Source: Phycisphaerales bacterium (GTDB lineage Bacteria > Planctomycetota > Phycisphaerae > Sedimentisphaerales > UBA12454). Taken from it: 64,000 nucleotides of DNA. Positions 9,141 to 18,223 of this stretch are shown here, in pieces. The DNA lies in NCBI GenBank assembly GCA_003142595.1, contig PLMU01000013.1, positions 1 to 64,000 on the forward strand, read 5' to 3'. Both the position numbers and the translations under genes were made by a program. The number at the start of each line of letters is the position of its first letter. Positions within the stretch are counted from its first letter, which is position 1. The notes under the pieces are model-generated. The model had not been told where the DNA came from. It worked only from the letters and a program-made list of their open reading frames with translations, and searched no databases.

Positions 9141-9761
9141 TTAACCGTTTTTGCTTCCCTGTCCCCTTGTTTCTTCAGTTTGCGAATATTTTTTTTCGTA
9201 AATGCTCTTGCGTGTAAATACCTGCCAAATTGTCAGAGAAATTATTTTCAAATCCATAAAAAAAGAAGCTTTTTGGACATATTCAACGTCATAAGCCAGT
9301 TTTTCCTCCCTTGTAAGCTCGCCTCTGCCGCTAATTTGAGCTAAGCCGGTAAGACCAGGCTTGACAAGAAGTCTTTTTTTCTGCTCACTGTCCCATTCTG
9401 CCATTTGCTCCAGATATAAAGGCCTGGGGCCTACAAGGCTCATATTACCTTTTAATACGTTAAAGAGCTGCGGCAGTTCATCGAGCGAATATTCGCGTAA
9501 AAAAATGCCCGTTTTTGTCAATCGCGAGTCCTGACCTGATTTGGGGCTTGCTCCAAACGGGTCAACATCAATTTTCATCGTCCGAAATTTGTAAAACGTA
9601 AAGGGTTTTCCATCTTTTCCGGCCCTGGTCTGTTTAAAAATCGCCGGCCCCCTGCTGCCCAGCTTTATCGCTATGATTATTATTACAAAAACCGGCGACA
9701 ATATCAGGATTGCGAAAAAAGAAGCCAGAATATCGAATAATCTTTTTGCAAATCTATACAT
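9141..9761 (-). CDS. Undecaprenyl-phosphate sugar phosphotransferase (bacterial sugar transferase)
   Basis: A 206-residue monotopic PF02397 phosphoglycosyl transferase that would start glycan synthesis by moving a sugar-phosphate onto undecaprenyl phosphate. It has one re-entrant hydrophobic segment (about 14-32), then FKQTRAGKDGKPFTFYKFRTM, the acidic catalytic region YSLDELPQLFNVLKGNMSLVGPRP, and GLTGLAQISGR. It lacks the long N-terminal membrane region of WcaJ-type enzymes, as in the small PglC/EpsL type. It overlaps the HAD gene by eight bases, so the two are translated together. Confidence 0.93.
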   Translation of the reverse strand: MYRFAKRLFDILASFFAILILSPVFVIIIIAIKLGSRGPAIFKQTRAGKDGKPFTFYKFRTMKIDVDPFGASPKSGQDSRLTKTGIFLREYSLDELPQLFNVLKGNMSLVGPRPLYLEQMAEWDSEQKKRLLVKPGLTGLAQISGRGELTREEKLAYDVEYVQKASFFMDLKIISLTIWQVFTRKSIYEKKYSQTEETRGQGSKNG

Positions 9762-10443
9762 TATCGATTGTCCTCAATAAATCCGGCAATTTTTTTATCG
9801 AATCAAGCTCATAATTTGCTTCGGCCTGCTTGGAAGGAGCAGAATCAGAATGAATTCGTCTGTCGCGAATTATTCTTATTGTTTTAATGCCCATTTGGTT
9901 GGCCGGCAGAAAATCTTTTTTAAGATTGTCGCCCACATAAACACTTTGATTCGCGGAAATATTAAGTTCAGCAAGAAGTTTTTGAAAACCGGCAGGAGAA
10001 GGCTTCCAGAATTCCCTGCCAAGTTTTTCTGTATATATAATACAATTGAAAAATTTCTTAATTCCGAGAGCCTTTACCTTAAATTCCTGAGCAGGCAGGT
10101 AACCATCGGTAATCAAACCAAGCTTATAGCGGCCTTTCAGTTTCTCAAGAACTTCTTTGCTTTCGGAGGGAAGACTAATATCGGGCTTATGATTACGAAA
10201 CACATTTACAAGTTTTTCTATATAGTTTTTGTCGAAGGAAATACCAAGCTTTTCAGCGGCAGCGTCAAAGGCGGTTTTGTGATTACCGGAATTAAATATC
10301 TGCCAAAGGGTCTCAAAAATAACTTTATCTTTTAATTTGAAATCATCCGCTATCTGCCGAGCTGCCGCCAGAAAGCCGCTCTTATAGTAGTCTATCTCAT
10401 CGTAGAGCGTATCATCCATATCAAATGTTACACAATTTATCAC
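9754..10443 (-). CDS. HAD-superfamily hydrolase
   Basis: A 229-residue phosphatase-like protein. All four HAD motifs are visible: FDMDDTLYDE (nucleophile and acid Asp), LITDG, the Lys in FWKPSPAGF, and YVGDNLKKDF. The helical cap between motifs I and II is of the subclass I type. It overlaps the sugar transferase gene by eight bases and is divergent from an ATP-grasp gene. In polysaccharide loci such HAD proteins often travel with ATP-grasp proteins; a sugar- or amino-acid-phosphate substrate is plausible but not shown. Confidence 0.88.
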   Translation of the reverse strand: MINCVTFDMDDTLYDEIDYYKSGFLAAARQIADDFKLKDKVIFETLWQIFNSGNHKTAFDAAAEKLGISFDKNYIEKLVNVFRNHKPDISLPSESKEVLEKLKGRYKLGLITDGYLPAQEFKVKALGIKKFFNCIIYTEKLGREFWKPSPAGFQKLLAELNISANQSVYVGDNLKKDFLPANQMGIKTIRIIRDRRIHSDSAPSKQAEANYELDSIKKLPDLLRTIDNV

Positions 10444-10469
10444 TTAAAAATCCTGTCAAAAATGCCGAA

Positions 10470-10524
10470 AACTGATTATATTACTGTTGTGGCAATTTAC
10501 TGGACAATAGTCCGATAATCAGTT
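10470..10524. promoter_or_regulatory. Long inverted repeat between divergent HAD and ATP-grasp genes
   Basis: Perfect 10-base arms AACTGATTAT (10470-10479) and ATAATCAGTT (10515-10524) enclose 35 bases that themselves contain the hairpin GGAC-AATA-GTCC (10502-10513). It fills the centre of the divergent gap and could be a paired operator or a cruciform-forming control element. Confidence 0.4.
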
Positions 10525-10558
10525 AAACTTTCACTAACTTTCTTTGGTGCTATAACTT

Positions 10559-11554
10559 ATGGTAAGTCAAAAAAGGTCAAAAAGCAAGAATTTTAATATT
10601 CTCTTTACCTGCATCGGCAGAAGAGTATCCCTCTTAAACAGCTTTAAAAAAGCCGCAAAAGAGCTAAAACTTAAATGCAGTTTTCTGGGGACTGAAACAA
10701 CAGAGCTAAGTTCTGCTCTCCAGCTTTGTGATAAAAAATTCATTGTTTCGCCGGTAAGTCATCAACATTATATTAAACAGCTGCTGCAGATTGTAAAACA
10801 AAACAATGTAAAACTTCTTGTTCCGACCGTTGATCTCGATTTACCAATTCTCGCTGAAGCAAAAGCTAAATTTGCAGATATCGGATGCACCGTATTGATT
10901 TCAACGCCACAGGCCGTGAATATCTGCCAGGATAAGCGCCAGACATTTAAATTCCTGGCCAAAAACGGTTTTGATACTCCTGTTACTTATAGTGTTCAAC
11001 AGGCACTTGCTAAAAAAAATCTCAAATATCCCTGTTTTTTAAAGCCATGGGACGGCTACGCCAGCAGAGGCAACGCTATCGCCAAAAATCGTCAGGAACT
11101 TGTTTTTTATACAAAAAAAATTCCTAACTGCATTGTTCAGGAATTTATAACCGGCCAGGAACTTACCTGTGATGTCTATATTGGCTTTGACCTTGAGGTA
11201 AAATGCGTAGTGCCAAGAAGACGAATCGAAACAAGAGCAGGTGAAGTTAGTAAAAGTAAAATAATTAAAAATTTAAAAATTATACGGCAGACCGCTAATC
11301 TGGTGAAAAAACTTGGTGTAGGTCCCGGCGTTATCACAGTTCAATTAATATTAACCAAAGATAAAAAAATAAAATTCATCGAAATAAATCCCCGCTTCGG
11401 CGGTGGAGCGCCTTTATCCATAAAAGCCGGTGCAGACTTTCCAATATGGATTCTACAGGGTCTGTGCGGTAAAAATTCTGAAATCAAATTCGATAATTTT
11501 GAGAACAACCTGACAATGCTGCGATATGATGCGGAAATCTGGTTAAAAACATAA
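10559..11554 (+). CDS. ATP-grasp ligase (carbamoyl-phosphate-synthase/PylC-like)
   Basis: A 331-residue protein. The N-terminal 100 residues form a Rossmann-like pre-ATP-grasp domain (NILFTCIGRRVSLL). An ATP-grasp core follows, with CFLKPWDGYASRG, CIVQEFITGQELTCDVYIG and the metal-binding KKIKFIEINPRFGGGAP. It should activate a carboxylate with ATP and join it to an amine or thiol. No Shine-Dalgarno is obvious, and a TATAAC box lies just before the ATG, so the leader may be very short. The gene after it encodes a lipid-carrier sugar-phosphate transferase, and the HAD and sugar transferase genes diverge from it. An amino-acid or acyl modification of the glycan is plausible. Confidence 0.88.
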   Translation: MVSQKRSKSKNFNILFTCIGRRVSLLNSFKKAAKELKLKCSFLGTETTELSSALQLCDKKFIVSPVSHQHYIKQLLQIVKQNNVKLLVPTVDLDLPILAEAKAKFADIGCTVLISTPQAVNICQDKRQTFKFLAKNGFDTPVTYSVQQALAKKNLKYPCFLKPWDGYASRGNAIAKNRQELVFYTKKIPNCIVQEFITGQELTCDVYIGFDLEVKCVVPRRRIETRAGEVSKSKIIKNLKIIRQTANLVKKLGVGPGVITVQLILTKDKKIKFIEINPRFGGGAPLSIKAGADFPIWILQGLCGKNSEIKFDNFENNLTMLRYDAEIWLKT

Positions 11555-11567
11555 CGGAGAATGCCAA

Positions 11568-12755
11568 GTGCTTGCAAGTATTGTAGGACCATATAAACAA
11601 ATTACCTGGATTTTGCCGTTTCTGCCGGTTTTATTGGTGTCTTTTATCGCGACACTACCCGGAACATGGCTATGCAAAAAAATAGCCCTTAAGTTTGGTG
11701 TTGTGGATAAGCCTGACGGCACTGTTAAAACACATGCTCAGCCTATAGCCTATCTTGGTGGACTGGGCATCCTTTTAGGTTTTGCTGCAGGTATATTAAT
11801 AGGAATAACATACCTTGAACAGACTGAGATGTTCAGGACATATCTTAAACTGCTTATAGGCATACTGGCTGGGGCATCTGTGGCATGTTTTGTCGGCCTT
11901 ATTGATGACCTTTTCAATATGCGTCCCTTCCAAAAAATAATCGGACAAATACTGGCCGCGATTATTCTGATAGCTGTCGGAATCAGGCCAAATCTTTGTA
12001 TTATTTTCGCACAATTTGGAATAGAGTTTCCAGCATTTCTGGAGCCGATTTTGGGCGCACTGATAGTTATAATCTTTGTTCTCGGAGCAACAAACTCTCT
12101 TAATCTAATTGACGGTCTCGATGGTTTGTGCGCTGGCGTAACCGCCATTATCACTATCGGTATGCTCATTCTCGCGGTTCATCTTGGGACATGGAATATA
12201 TCAAGTACCGGAGACCCTATCCGTGCAATAATTGGGCTTGCCCTTGTCGGAGGCACATTGGGATTTTTGCCTTTCAACAAAGCACCTGCTAAAATTTTTA
12301 TGGGTGACGCCGGCAGTATGCTGCTTGGCTTTGTTGTAGCAACGTTAATGATACTTTTCGCAGAAAGGCAGCCTTTATGGTGGATGGCATCGTTAATGAT
12401 TTTCGGATTGCCTATTCTTGATACGGCAGTGGCACTGGTAAGAAGGTTGTTAAATAAAAGGCCGTTATTTGTTTCAGACCGCGGTCATATTTACGACCAG
12501 ATGATAGACAGAGGAATCCCGTTAAAGAAAACTGTCGCTATTTGTTACGCTTTAGCCGGTATGTATGCGCTGATAGGTTTGATAATGTGCCTGCTTAGGC
12601 ATCGTTATGCGGCAATTATACTGGTCGTTACCGTAATAATCTCGGCAATTGTGGTATGGAAAAAAGGTTATCTAAAAATGGAAGGATTACGAGGAGCGAT
12701 TAAAAAACAAAACGGCTCTGAAAAAAAAGGCAATTCCGCAAGCGGCAAGAATTGA
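11568..12755 (+). CDS. MraY/WecA-like polyprenyl-phosphate HexNAc-1-phosphate transferase
   Basis: A 395-residue polytopic membrane enzyme of the PF00953 family, about ten hydrophobic segments long. Diagnostic loops are CFVGLIDDLFNMRPFQKIIGQ (Asp pair), TNSLNLIDGLDGL and IFMGDAGSMLLGF. A cytoplasmic tail carries RGHIYDQMIDRG, close to the HIHH-like loop of WecA. It would transfer a HexNAc-phosphate to undecaprenyl phosphate. The start is GTG at 11568 behind ACGGAGA, 13 bases after the ATP-grasp stop. Its 3' end overlaps the converging glycosyltransferase gene by 69 bases. It is the second candidate chain initiator in this locus. Confidence 0.92.
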   Translation: MLASIVGPYKQITWILPFLPVLLVSFIATLPGTWLCKKIALKFGVVDKPDGTVKTHAQPIAYLGGLGILLGFAAGILIGITYLEQTEMFRTYLKLLIGILAGASVACFVGLIDDLFNMRPFQKIIGQILAAIILIAVGIRPNLCIIFAQFGIEFPAFLEPILGALIVIIFVLGATNSLNLIDGLDGLCAGVTAIITIGMLILAVHLGTWNISSTGDPIRAIIGLALVGGTLGFLPFNKAPAKIFMGDAGSMLLGFVVATLMILFAERQPLWWMASLMIFGLPILDTAVALVRRLLNKRPLFVSDRGHIYDQMIDRGIPLKKTVAICYALAGMYALIGLIMCLLRHRYAAIILVVTVIISAIVVWKKGYLKMEGLRGAIKKQNGSEKKGNSASGKN

Positions 12756-14027
12756 CAGAAATGGTATTGTTCCGAGTGTGTACAGCGAATGCCCGATGAA
12801 AGTGGCAAATGGAAAATACCAAACAGAATAAATAAGTATCCCGCCTGACAGCAATAATCCCGTACGCCTGCAATAAAAAATCCCTATCGCTGCAGGTATC
12901 CATAAAAACAAATGAAAAACAGTTATTGCCATCTGCTCAGCAGATATAACTTTAACCGCAAGAAAATGTTTTGTCAACGCAGGAAAATAATACTCTATCG
13001 CATTTAAAATTACTTTTTTCATAAACAAACCCGGATGATTTTTTATATCCTCTGCCATTTTTACATTGGCAAGGTCTTCATATTTAATGTCTTTGAAACC
13101 TTTGCATTGAATATCATTAGCCTCTGTACCTATTATTCCAATAACACGTAAACTTGCATCTATATAACTTTCACCCTGTTTCTGAGGTTGAGGTTCTATA
13201 AAATCCCAGTGAACATTGCCATTAAAATATGCAAGTCCTCCACCACCGGAAATAGGAATAAACCTGCCAAATACAACCCAATTTCTATAAGTCCAGGGAG
13301 TTATAAGACAAACTGCAACTATTACAGCTATCAATGCCGGTAATAAATGTCTTCTGTTTCTAAAAAGAGCCGTGATAAACAAAATAAAGATAAAGATAAA
13401 AACTATCGGCAGCATTGCCGCATGGGTAAGTGCGAGACTTGCACCAAATATGCCTATAGTCGGTCCGCGAAGCCAAAGTGTTGTTTTTTTTATCAGTCCG
13501 GATAAATCAACAATTTCAAAAAATTCACTCACTGTAAGGTATATAAATATCAAATATAATAATGTCTGCAGAATAGCTGTCATCGGATTCTTCGCATTCC
13601 AGTACACCCAGGGATTTATAAGAAAAAGAAACAGGGCAATTACTGCGATTTTCTGATTATATAATTGCCTTGCGATTTTAAATATCATCATCCCAATAAA
13701 GCCGACAAGAATGCTTTGCGGAATTACAATGATAAACCGTTGCAGATTTTCCGGGAACAATGCGACAGGCACAAGAAATAAAGGATATAACGGCGGACGA
13801 TGAAAAACAGGCGGCCCGCCTTTTTCAAAAATATAACCATCGCCCGCAACAAGACTTCTTGCAAGCTGGATATAGCCGTCATTTCCCGCACCGAAGTTCC
13901 TACTCAAGCCCGTAATCGGTGAAACAACAAAAAGAATAAGGCCGCAAATGAATAAACATAAAAAAAGCGATAGCCAGAATGCCTGTTTATCGCTTTGCGG
14001 AGCAAGCTTTTTTAGAATAGCTGTCAT
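12687..14027 (-). CDS. GT39-like (ArnT/PMT fold) membrane glycosyltransferase
   Basis: A 446-residue polytopic protein. The first periplasmic loop carries GNDGYIQLARSLVAGDGYIF, then FHRPPLYPLFL, the pattern of PMT/ArnT-type enzymes that use polyprenyl-phosphate sugars. About ten hydrophobic segments follow. It would add a sugar in the periplasm, to glycan, lipid or protein. It closes a tight minus-strand operon that begins at 21015. The 3' 69 bases overlap the WecA-like gene from the other strand, so the lysine-rich tail of that protein and the tail of this one share DNA. Confidence 0.83.
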   Translation of the reverse strand: MTAILKKLAPQSDKQAFWLSLFLCLFICGLILFVVSPITGLSRNFGAGNDGYIQLARSLVAGDGYIFEKGGPPVFHRPPLYPLFLVPVALFPENLQRFIIVIPQSILVGFIGMMIFKIARQLYNQKIAVIALFLFLINPWVYWNAKNPMTAILQTLLYLIFIYLTVSEFFEIVDLSGLIKKTTLWLRGPTIGIFGASLALTHAAMLPIVFIFIFILFITALFRNRRHLLPALIAVIVAVCLITPWTYRNWVVFGRFIPISGGGGLAYFNGNVHWDFIEPQPQKQGESYIDASLRVIGIIGTEANDIQCKGFKDIKYEDLANVKMAEDIKNHPGLFMKKVILNAIEYYFPALTKHFLAVKVISAEQMAITVFHLFLWIPAAIGIFYCRRTGLLLSGGILIYSVWYFPFATFIGHSLYTLGTIPFLSILAACGIAFFFRAVLFFNRSS

Positions 14028-14035
14028 ATAGAAAA

Positions 14036-15655
14036 CTATTTTCTTTCTGCAGTGTAGGCTTCAGTAATATTTTCCACCGCTGTTATTTTTGTCTCATGAT
14101 AATCTTCTTCGCTGTTCACCTGCCAGATATTATCCTTCGTTACGACACCATTAACTATATTTTCAACCGCTGTCATCGCGGTTAACATCGAATGGTCCTG
14201 ATTATTATAGCGATGCATACCGTTCCTGCCGATTAAGAAAAGGTTGGCGAAACCGTCAATATAATTTCTAATCATATCGAACTTGCCATAACTGCCAAAA
14301 TATGCCGGGTAAGTCTTTTCTACTCTTATCACCGCTGAATCCAGTACATCACTTTCATCTATTATGCCGATTTTTGAAAGCTCCGCTGCCGCAAATTTTT
14401 TGAATTTGTCATCGGGCATATTCCAAAGTTCGTCTCCAATATTACAGAAATATTCAAGGCCCAGCCAAACAGTATTATCGTCGGCTGCCATATAAGGGCT
14501 CCAGTTGTTGAATATCTGAAGTCTGCCGATTTTGACCTCTCTTTCCTGTATGTAAATCCAGTTATCAGGGACAATATTATTTATTGTTTTGATATTAGTA
14601 TCATTCTTCTTCTTCAGTTTTTTTACCAACAGCCCTACAGTAACAAAATCACGATAACACAAACCCGATGCGATTTCTTTTACGTTCCGGGGAACTATTT
14701 GCCTCATAGCCTCAATTAAATCTTTTACCGGCATACTTGAAAAAACATAATCAGCTTTAAATTCTTTTACCTCTTTGGTTTTTTCATCCCTGACTTTTAT
14801 AGAAACAATTTTGCCATTTTGACTTTCCAGGCCTACTGCCTTATGATTCAGATATATCTGGCCGCCTTTCGATTTAACAACATCTGCAGCAGTTTCCCAT
14901 AACTGGCCGGGGCCGAACTTCGGGTATAAAAACTGGCTTATAAGACTGGTCTCGATTTCTTTCTGGCCGATTGACATATCCCTGCGAATAGCCGCCTTAA
15001 TAGCGTGCTTAATGGCTCTCGTTATCGAAAGCCCTTTTATTCGCTGCGCACCCCATTCAGGGGGAATTTTATCACAGCTTACACCCCAGACTTTTTCTGT
15101 ATAATCTTTAAAAAATGTTTTATAAAGTTCTTTTCCAAAACGATTGATTAAAAAATCCTCAAGAGATTTCTCTTTCCTTGCGCCGGACAATTTTACCATA
15201 AAATAACTAGCCGCGATTTTAAAAGTCCGGAAAATCCCAAGATTCAAAACCGTTTTTATTGTCAGCGAGATAGGATAATCAAAGAACTTGCGCATAAAAA
15301 GTATTCGCGAAAGCCTTTTGCGAATCAGCAAAACTTTATCCGTTTTTTTAGGGTCGGCTTCAATTTTACAGCTGACTGGCGGCAATTGTCTGCCAAGCAG
15401 AATGTCATCTTTGGCCGGTGCAGTCTGAACCGGCATTAAATCGAGCCAGAATTTCATTACCCTGTCTGATTTTGAGAAGAAACGATGGCCGCCGATATCT
15501 ATGCGGTTTCCTTTGTAGTTTACAGTTTTAGATATGCCTCCAATATCGCCGCTTTGCTCAAAAATTATCGGCTTAATATCGGTTTTATTGAGCAATTCGA
15601 ATGCTGCCGTCAGACCTGCCGGTCCTGCACCTATTATTATTGCTGTTTTTTGCAT
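14036..15655 (-). CDS. FAD-dependent oxidoreductase, protoporphyrinogen-oxidase/UDP-galactopyranose-mutase-like
   Basis: A 539-residue flavoprotein. It begins with the dinucleotide-binding [18 protein letters not shown] and continues with [18 protein letters not shown] and [11 protein letters not shown], the two patterns shared by this group. Near the C-terminus are [19 protein letters not shown] and a conserved aromatic cluster. Such proteins are frequent in polysaccharide loci and resemble UDP-galactopyranose mutase, but the group also contains amine and carotenoid oxidases, so the sugar substrate is only inferred. It lies 12 bases after the propeller protein gene and 8 before the GT39-like gene. 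Confidence 0.85.
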   Translation of the reverse strand: MQKTAIIIGAGPAGLTAAFELLNKTDIKPIIFEQSGDIGGISKTVNYKGNRIDIGGHRFFSKSDRVMKFWLDLMPVQTAPAKDDILLGRQLPPVSCKIEADPKKTDKVLLIRKRLSRILFMRKFFDYPISLTIKTVLNLGIFRTFKIAASYFMVKLSGARKEKSLEDFLINRFGKELYKTFFKDYTEKVWGVSCDKIPPEWGAQRIKGLSITRAIKHAIKAAIRRDMSIGQKEIETSLISQFLYPKFGPGQLWETAADVVKSKGGQIYLNHKAVGLESQNGKIVSIKVRDEKTKEVKEFKADYVFSSMPVKDLIEAMRQIVPRNVKEIASGLCYRDFVTVGLLVKKLKKKNDTNIKTINNIVPDNWIYIQEREVKIGRLQIFNNWSPYMAADDNTVWLGLEYFCNIGDELWNMPDDKFKKFAAAELSKIGIIDESDVLDSAVIRVEKTYPAYFGSYGKFDMIRNYIDGFANLFLIGRNGMHRYNNQDHSMLTAMTAVENIVNGVVTKDNIWQVNSEEDYHETKITAVENITEAYTAERK

Positions 15656-15667
15656 AGATTTCTTATC

Positions 15668-16711
15668 TTATTTGGGCTGTGGTACTTTCCAGATTTTGAT
15701 TTCAGGGGTAACCAGACAGCCAGTCGCGAGATATTTTGAATCGGGGGAAAAAGCAATATCTGATACCGTGAACTCACTTGCCTGAAATGAGGCAATTTTT
15801 TTACCAGTATTTAAATCCCAGTACCAAACATCGCAAGCGGGTTCCGTATCTGCTGCAAGTATTTTGCCATCCGGACTTATAGCGATACAGGAAACATTTT
15901 CTTTTTGATTAGAAGGTGTTGCATATATCGGTATTTCGTAAACTCTAATGGTATTTCCAGTTGCTGAATCAAGAGCAATAATGTATCTGACTTTCTCGGT
16001 TACATAGAGTGTTCTACCATCTGGGGAAAAGGCGAGAAAAGTAAACTGGTCATACTCATCAAAGGTTCTTTCCCACAATATTTTTTCATTTTTTATGTCC
16101 GTAACGAAAATCCATGCTTTGCCTTTTTTCCCGGCACCGGCAAGCAGCTTACCGTCATCAGTAATAACAAAATCATATAATGAAAAATCCTCTGCTTTTG
16201 TATCTTTTTGAAATATAAATAACAAATCTTTTAAATCAGAATTAAATATAGCCAGTTTAAGCCAGTCTTTTTGTGCACCATCCTTAAGAAGCATTGAGAC
16301 TACACCAAATTTGCCGTTTGATGAAGTTTTTATCTTTTTACATTCAGCTCCATAAGGCAAGGACAGGCTTGCCAATTCTTTGTCCGCTTTTAGATTGGTT
16401 ATGATTAACTTCCCAATACCGGCTGAAGCATCATAGATAACTTTATCACCGGCAATTGGCGCTAACGCCTGCGACTGTGGCTTCGCTACAACAGGCCAAA
16501 GAGTCAATTCTTTCCATTGCCAGGTATAAATATGATTTTCTTTTGAGACAATAGAAAGTCTGCCATCAACCGTAATGACGCTGTCAGTTCCTTCGATAGG
16601 CCCTTGAAGCTGACGGACAAAATCGCTTTTGGAGTTGGAAAAAATCATTATAGACAGTAGACCGGCTAAAATTATAACAGCAACAACAATATTTCTATTT
16701 TTTTTGCTCAT
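15668..16711 (-). CDS. Membrane-anchored WD40/YVTN beta-propeller protein
   Basis: A 347-residue protein with an N-terminal signal anchor (about residues 8-25) followed by repeated beta-propeller blades. The clearest blades are LAFSPDGRTLYVTEKVRYIIAL, IAISPDGKILAADTEPACDVW and IAFSPDSKYLATGC. These match WD40/YVTN-type repeats, here near six to seven blades. It has no enzymatic motif and probably binds protein or glycan in the periplasm. It lies 5 bases after the DegT gene and 12 before the flavoprotein gene, so it belongs to the glycan operon by position. Confidence 0.82.
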   Translation of the reverse strand: MSKKNRNIVVAVIILAGLLSIMIFSNSKSDFVRQLQGPIEGTDSVITVDGRLSIVSKENHIYTWQWKELTLWPVVAKPQSQALAPIAGDKVIYDASAGIGKLIITNLKADKELASLSLPYGAECKKIKTSSNGKFGVVSMLLKDGAQKDWLKLAIFNSDLKDLLFIFQKDTKAEDFSLYDFVITDDGKLLAGAGKKGKAWIFVTDIKNEKILWERTFDEYDQFTFLAFSPDGRTLYVTEKVRYIIALDSATGNTIRVYEIPIYATPSNQKENVSCIAISPDGKILAADTEPACDVWYWDLNTGKKIASFQASEFTVSDIAFSPDSKYLATGCLVTPEIKIWKVPQPK

Positions 16712-16716
16712 AATCT

Positions 16717-17868
16717 TTATGCCTGATTAAATTTTGTAATAAAATCCACAGTTTTTTTGACAGTTTTTTCGCTTACACGAGGATGTAACGGAAGATTAAC
16801 AGTCTCTTTGGCAGCTTTTTCGGCTTCTGGGCATATACCAATTTTATAATCATATTTCTCAAGCGGGGTTTCAATAGGATGAAGCGGACATTCAAACCAA
16901 GTACCCAATTCGATACCTGCAGAGGCCGCCTGCTGAATTGCTCTATCTTTTTCTTTAATTCTAACAGGATAACGCACCATCACAGGGTTCATAATTTCTT
17001 TATTGTAATTTCTTGTCGGCCAGCCATTTTGCGATAACAGTTCATCATAAAGTTCCGCCATTTGGCGCCGATGTGCGATATTCTTTTCTAATTTATCCAA
17101 CTGCCTTATACCGGTTCCTGCTTGAATAGAACTCATTGCCTTGAAGAAATCTTTTTCCATTTCAGGTTCAAATTCACAGGTTGAAGATGAGCCTACTACA
17201 ATGCCTTTTTTCGTTAAAAATCTGAAAAAGGATTGTGCCATCGTAGTAGTTTCTGGATAAATAAAAGCTCTGTAAACCATAAGCTGAGCAAGAAGCATCA
17301 TTTTTTCTTTAAAGCTCGGCTGAACTAATTGCAACTTGCATATTTCTTCTATTCGTTCAGCCAAAACATTATCGCTTGTAATTGCCATTCCGCCAAGTCC
17401 TGTCGTAAAAGGCTTATTCCACTGGAACGAAAAATAGGCGGCTTTGCCGAATGTGCCAGCAAGTTTGCCCTTATAAGTTGACCCAACACACAGACAGCAG
17501 TCTTCTATTACAGGGATATTATGTTTTTGGGCGATACTTAGAATCCTGTCCATATCACAGACATAGCCATAAGTGTGCTGAGCTATAATTACTTTTGTTT
17601 TTGACGTAATTTTCCCCTCAAACATGTCGACATTCATATTGAATGTATTTGGCTCTATATCAATATAGACTGGTTTTGCACCGAGGTATTTTATAGGATT
17701 TATATCCATAACACAGGTATAGCCGGGGAGAATTACCTCATCCTCTTTGCCAACATTAAGTGCTTTAAGAATAGCATAAAGAGCAACGCGACCTTTCCAG
17801 AAAGAAAAAGCGACGTCGGCATTAAAAAAAATTTTGAATGATTCCTCAAATTTATTAACAGAATTCAT
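16717..17868 (-). CDS. DegT/DnrJ/EryC1/StrS sugar aminotransferase
   Basis: A 383-residue PLP enzyme that would transaminate a keto-sugar nucleotide. Family signatures are ILPGYTCVMDINPIKYLGAKPVYIDI near the N-terminus, PVIEDCCLCVGSTYKGK (PLP-binding Asp) and YFSFQWNKPFTTGLGGMAIT with the Schiff-base Lys. The C-terminal PVRIKEKDRAIQQAASAGIELG is typical. GAAAG precedes the ATG. The opening MNSVNKFEESF is shared with a truncated paralogue at 22522-22728. The gene follows a truncated acetyltransferase by 18 bases and precedes the propeller gene by 5. Confidence 0.93.
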   Translation of the reverse strand: MNSVNKFEESFKIFFNADVAFSFWKGRVALYAILKALNVGKEDEVILPGYTCVMDINPIKYLGAKPVYIDIEPNTFNMNVDMFEGKITSKTKVIIAQHTYGYVCDMDRILSIAQKHNIPVIEDCCLCVGSTYKGKLAGTFGKAAYFSFQWNKPFTTGLGGMAITSDNVLAERIEEICKLQLVQPSFKEKMMLLAQLMVYRAFIYPETTTMAQSFFRFLTKKGIVVGSSSTCEFEPEMEKDFFKAMSSIQAGTGIRQLDKLEKNIAHRRQMAELYDELLSQNGWPTRNYNKEIMNPVMVRYPVRIKEKDRAIQQAASAGIELGTWFECPLHPIETPLEKYDYKIGICPEAEKAAKETVNLPLHPRVSEKTVKKTVDFITKFNQA

Positions 17869-17886
17869 TGATATCTTTCTTTCAAC

Positions 17887-18186
17887 TCAGTTAAAATCAC
17901 AAACATATCTGTTCGCCATGTAAAAGATAAACCACTTTCGTTTTAAAAGCCATTTAAAATATCCATCAGGTACTAACGGCCCAACAACCACCTCAAGCAT
18001 ATTTCCATTTGCGGCATCTATGGCTACAAAGCCGATACCGGCCTGATCATAAATAAATGATTTATAACACTCTTTAATAAAGCCGGGGACAAGGAATGTA
18101 AGGAAGAATGCGGGGAACGCTCTCATGTGTACCTCTACAATCTTATTAAGGTGTCGGTTTTGGATTTTAACAATTTCAAACGCCAT
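17887..18186 (-). pseudogene. Truncated GNAT N-acetyltransferase (N-terminal half)
   Basis: A 99-codon open frame that resembles only the first half of a GNAT acetyltransferase: VHMRAFPAFFLTFLVPGFIKECYKSF, then GFVAIDAANGNMLEVVVGPL and WLLKRKWFIFYMANRY. The acetyl-CoA-binding loop and C-terminal strands expected over the next 80-90 residues are missing. The stop is followed directly by the leader of the DegT gene. No ribosome site is evident. It is most likely a remnant left by a deletion; a short functional protein cannot be excluded. Confidence 0.6.
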
Positions 18187-18223
18187 AAAGGGTATTTGGT
18201 GTCTCTCGTCTCAACCGAACTTT

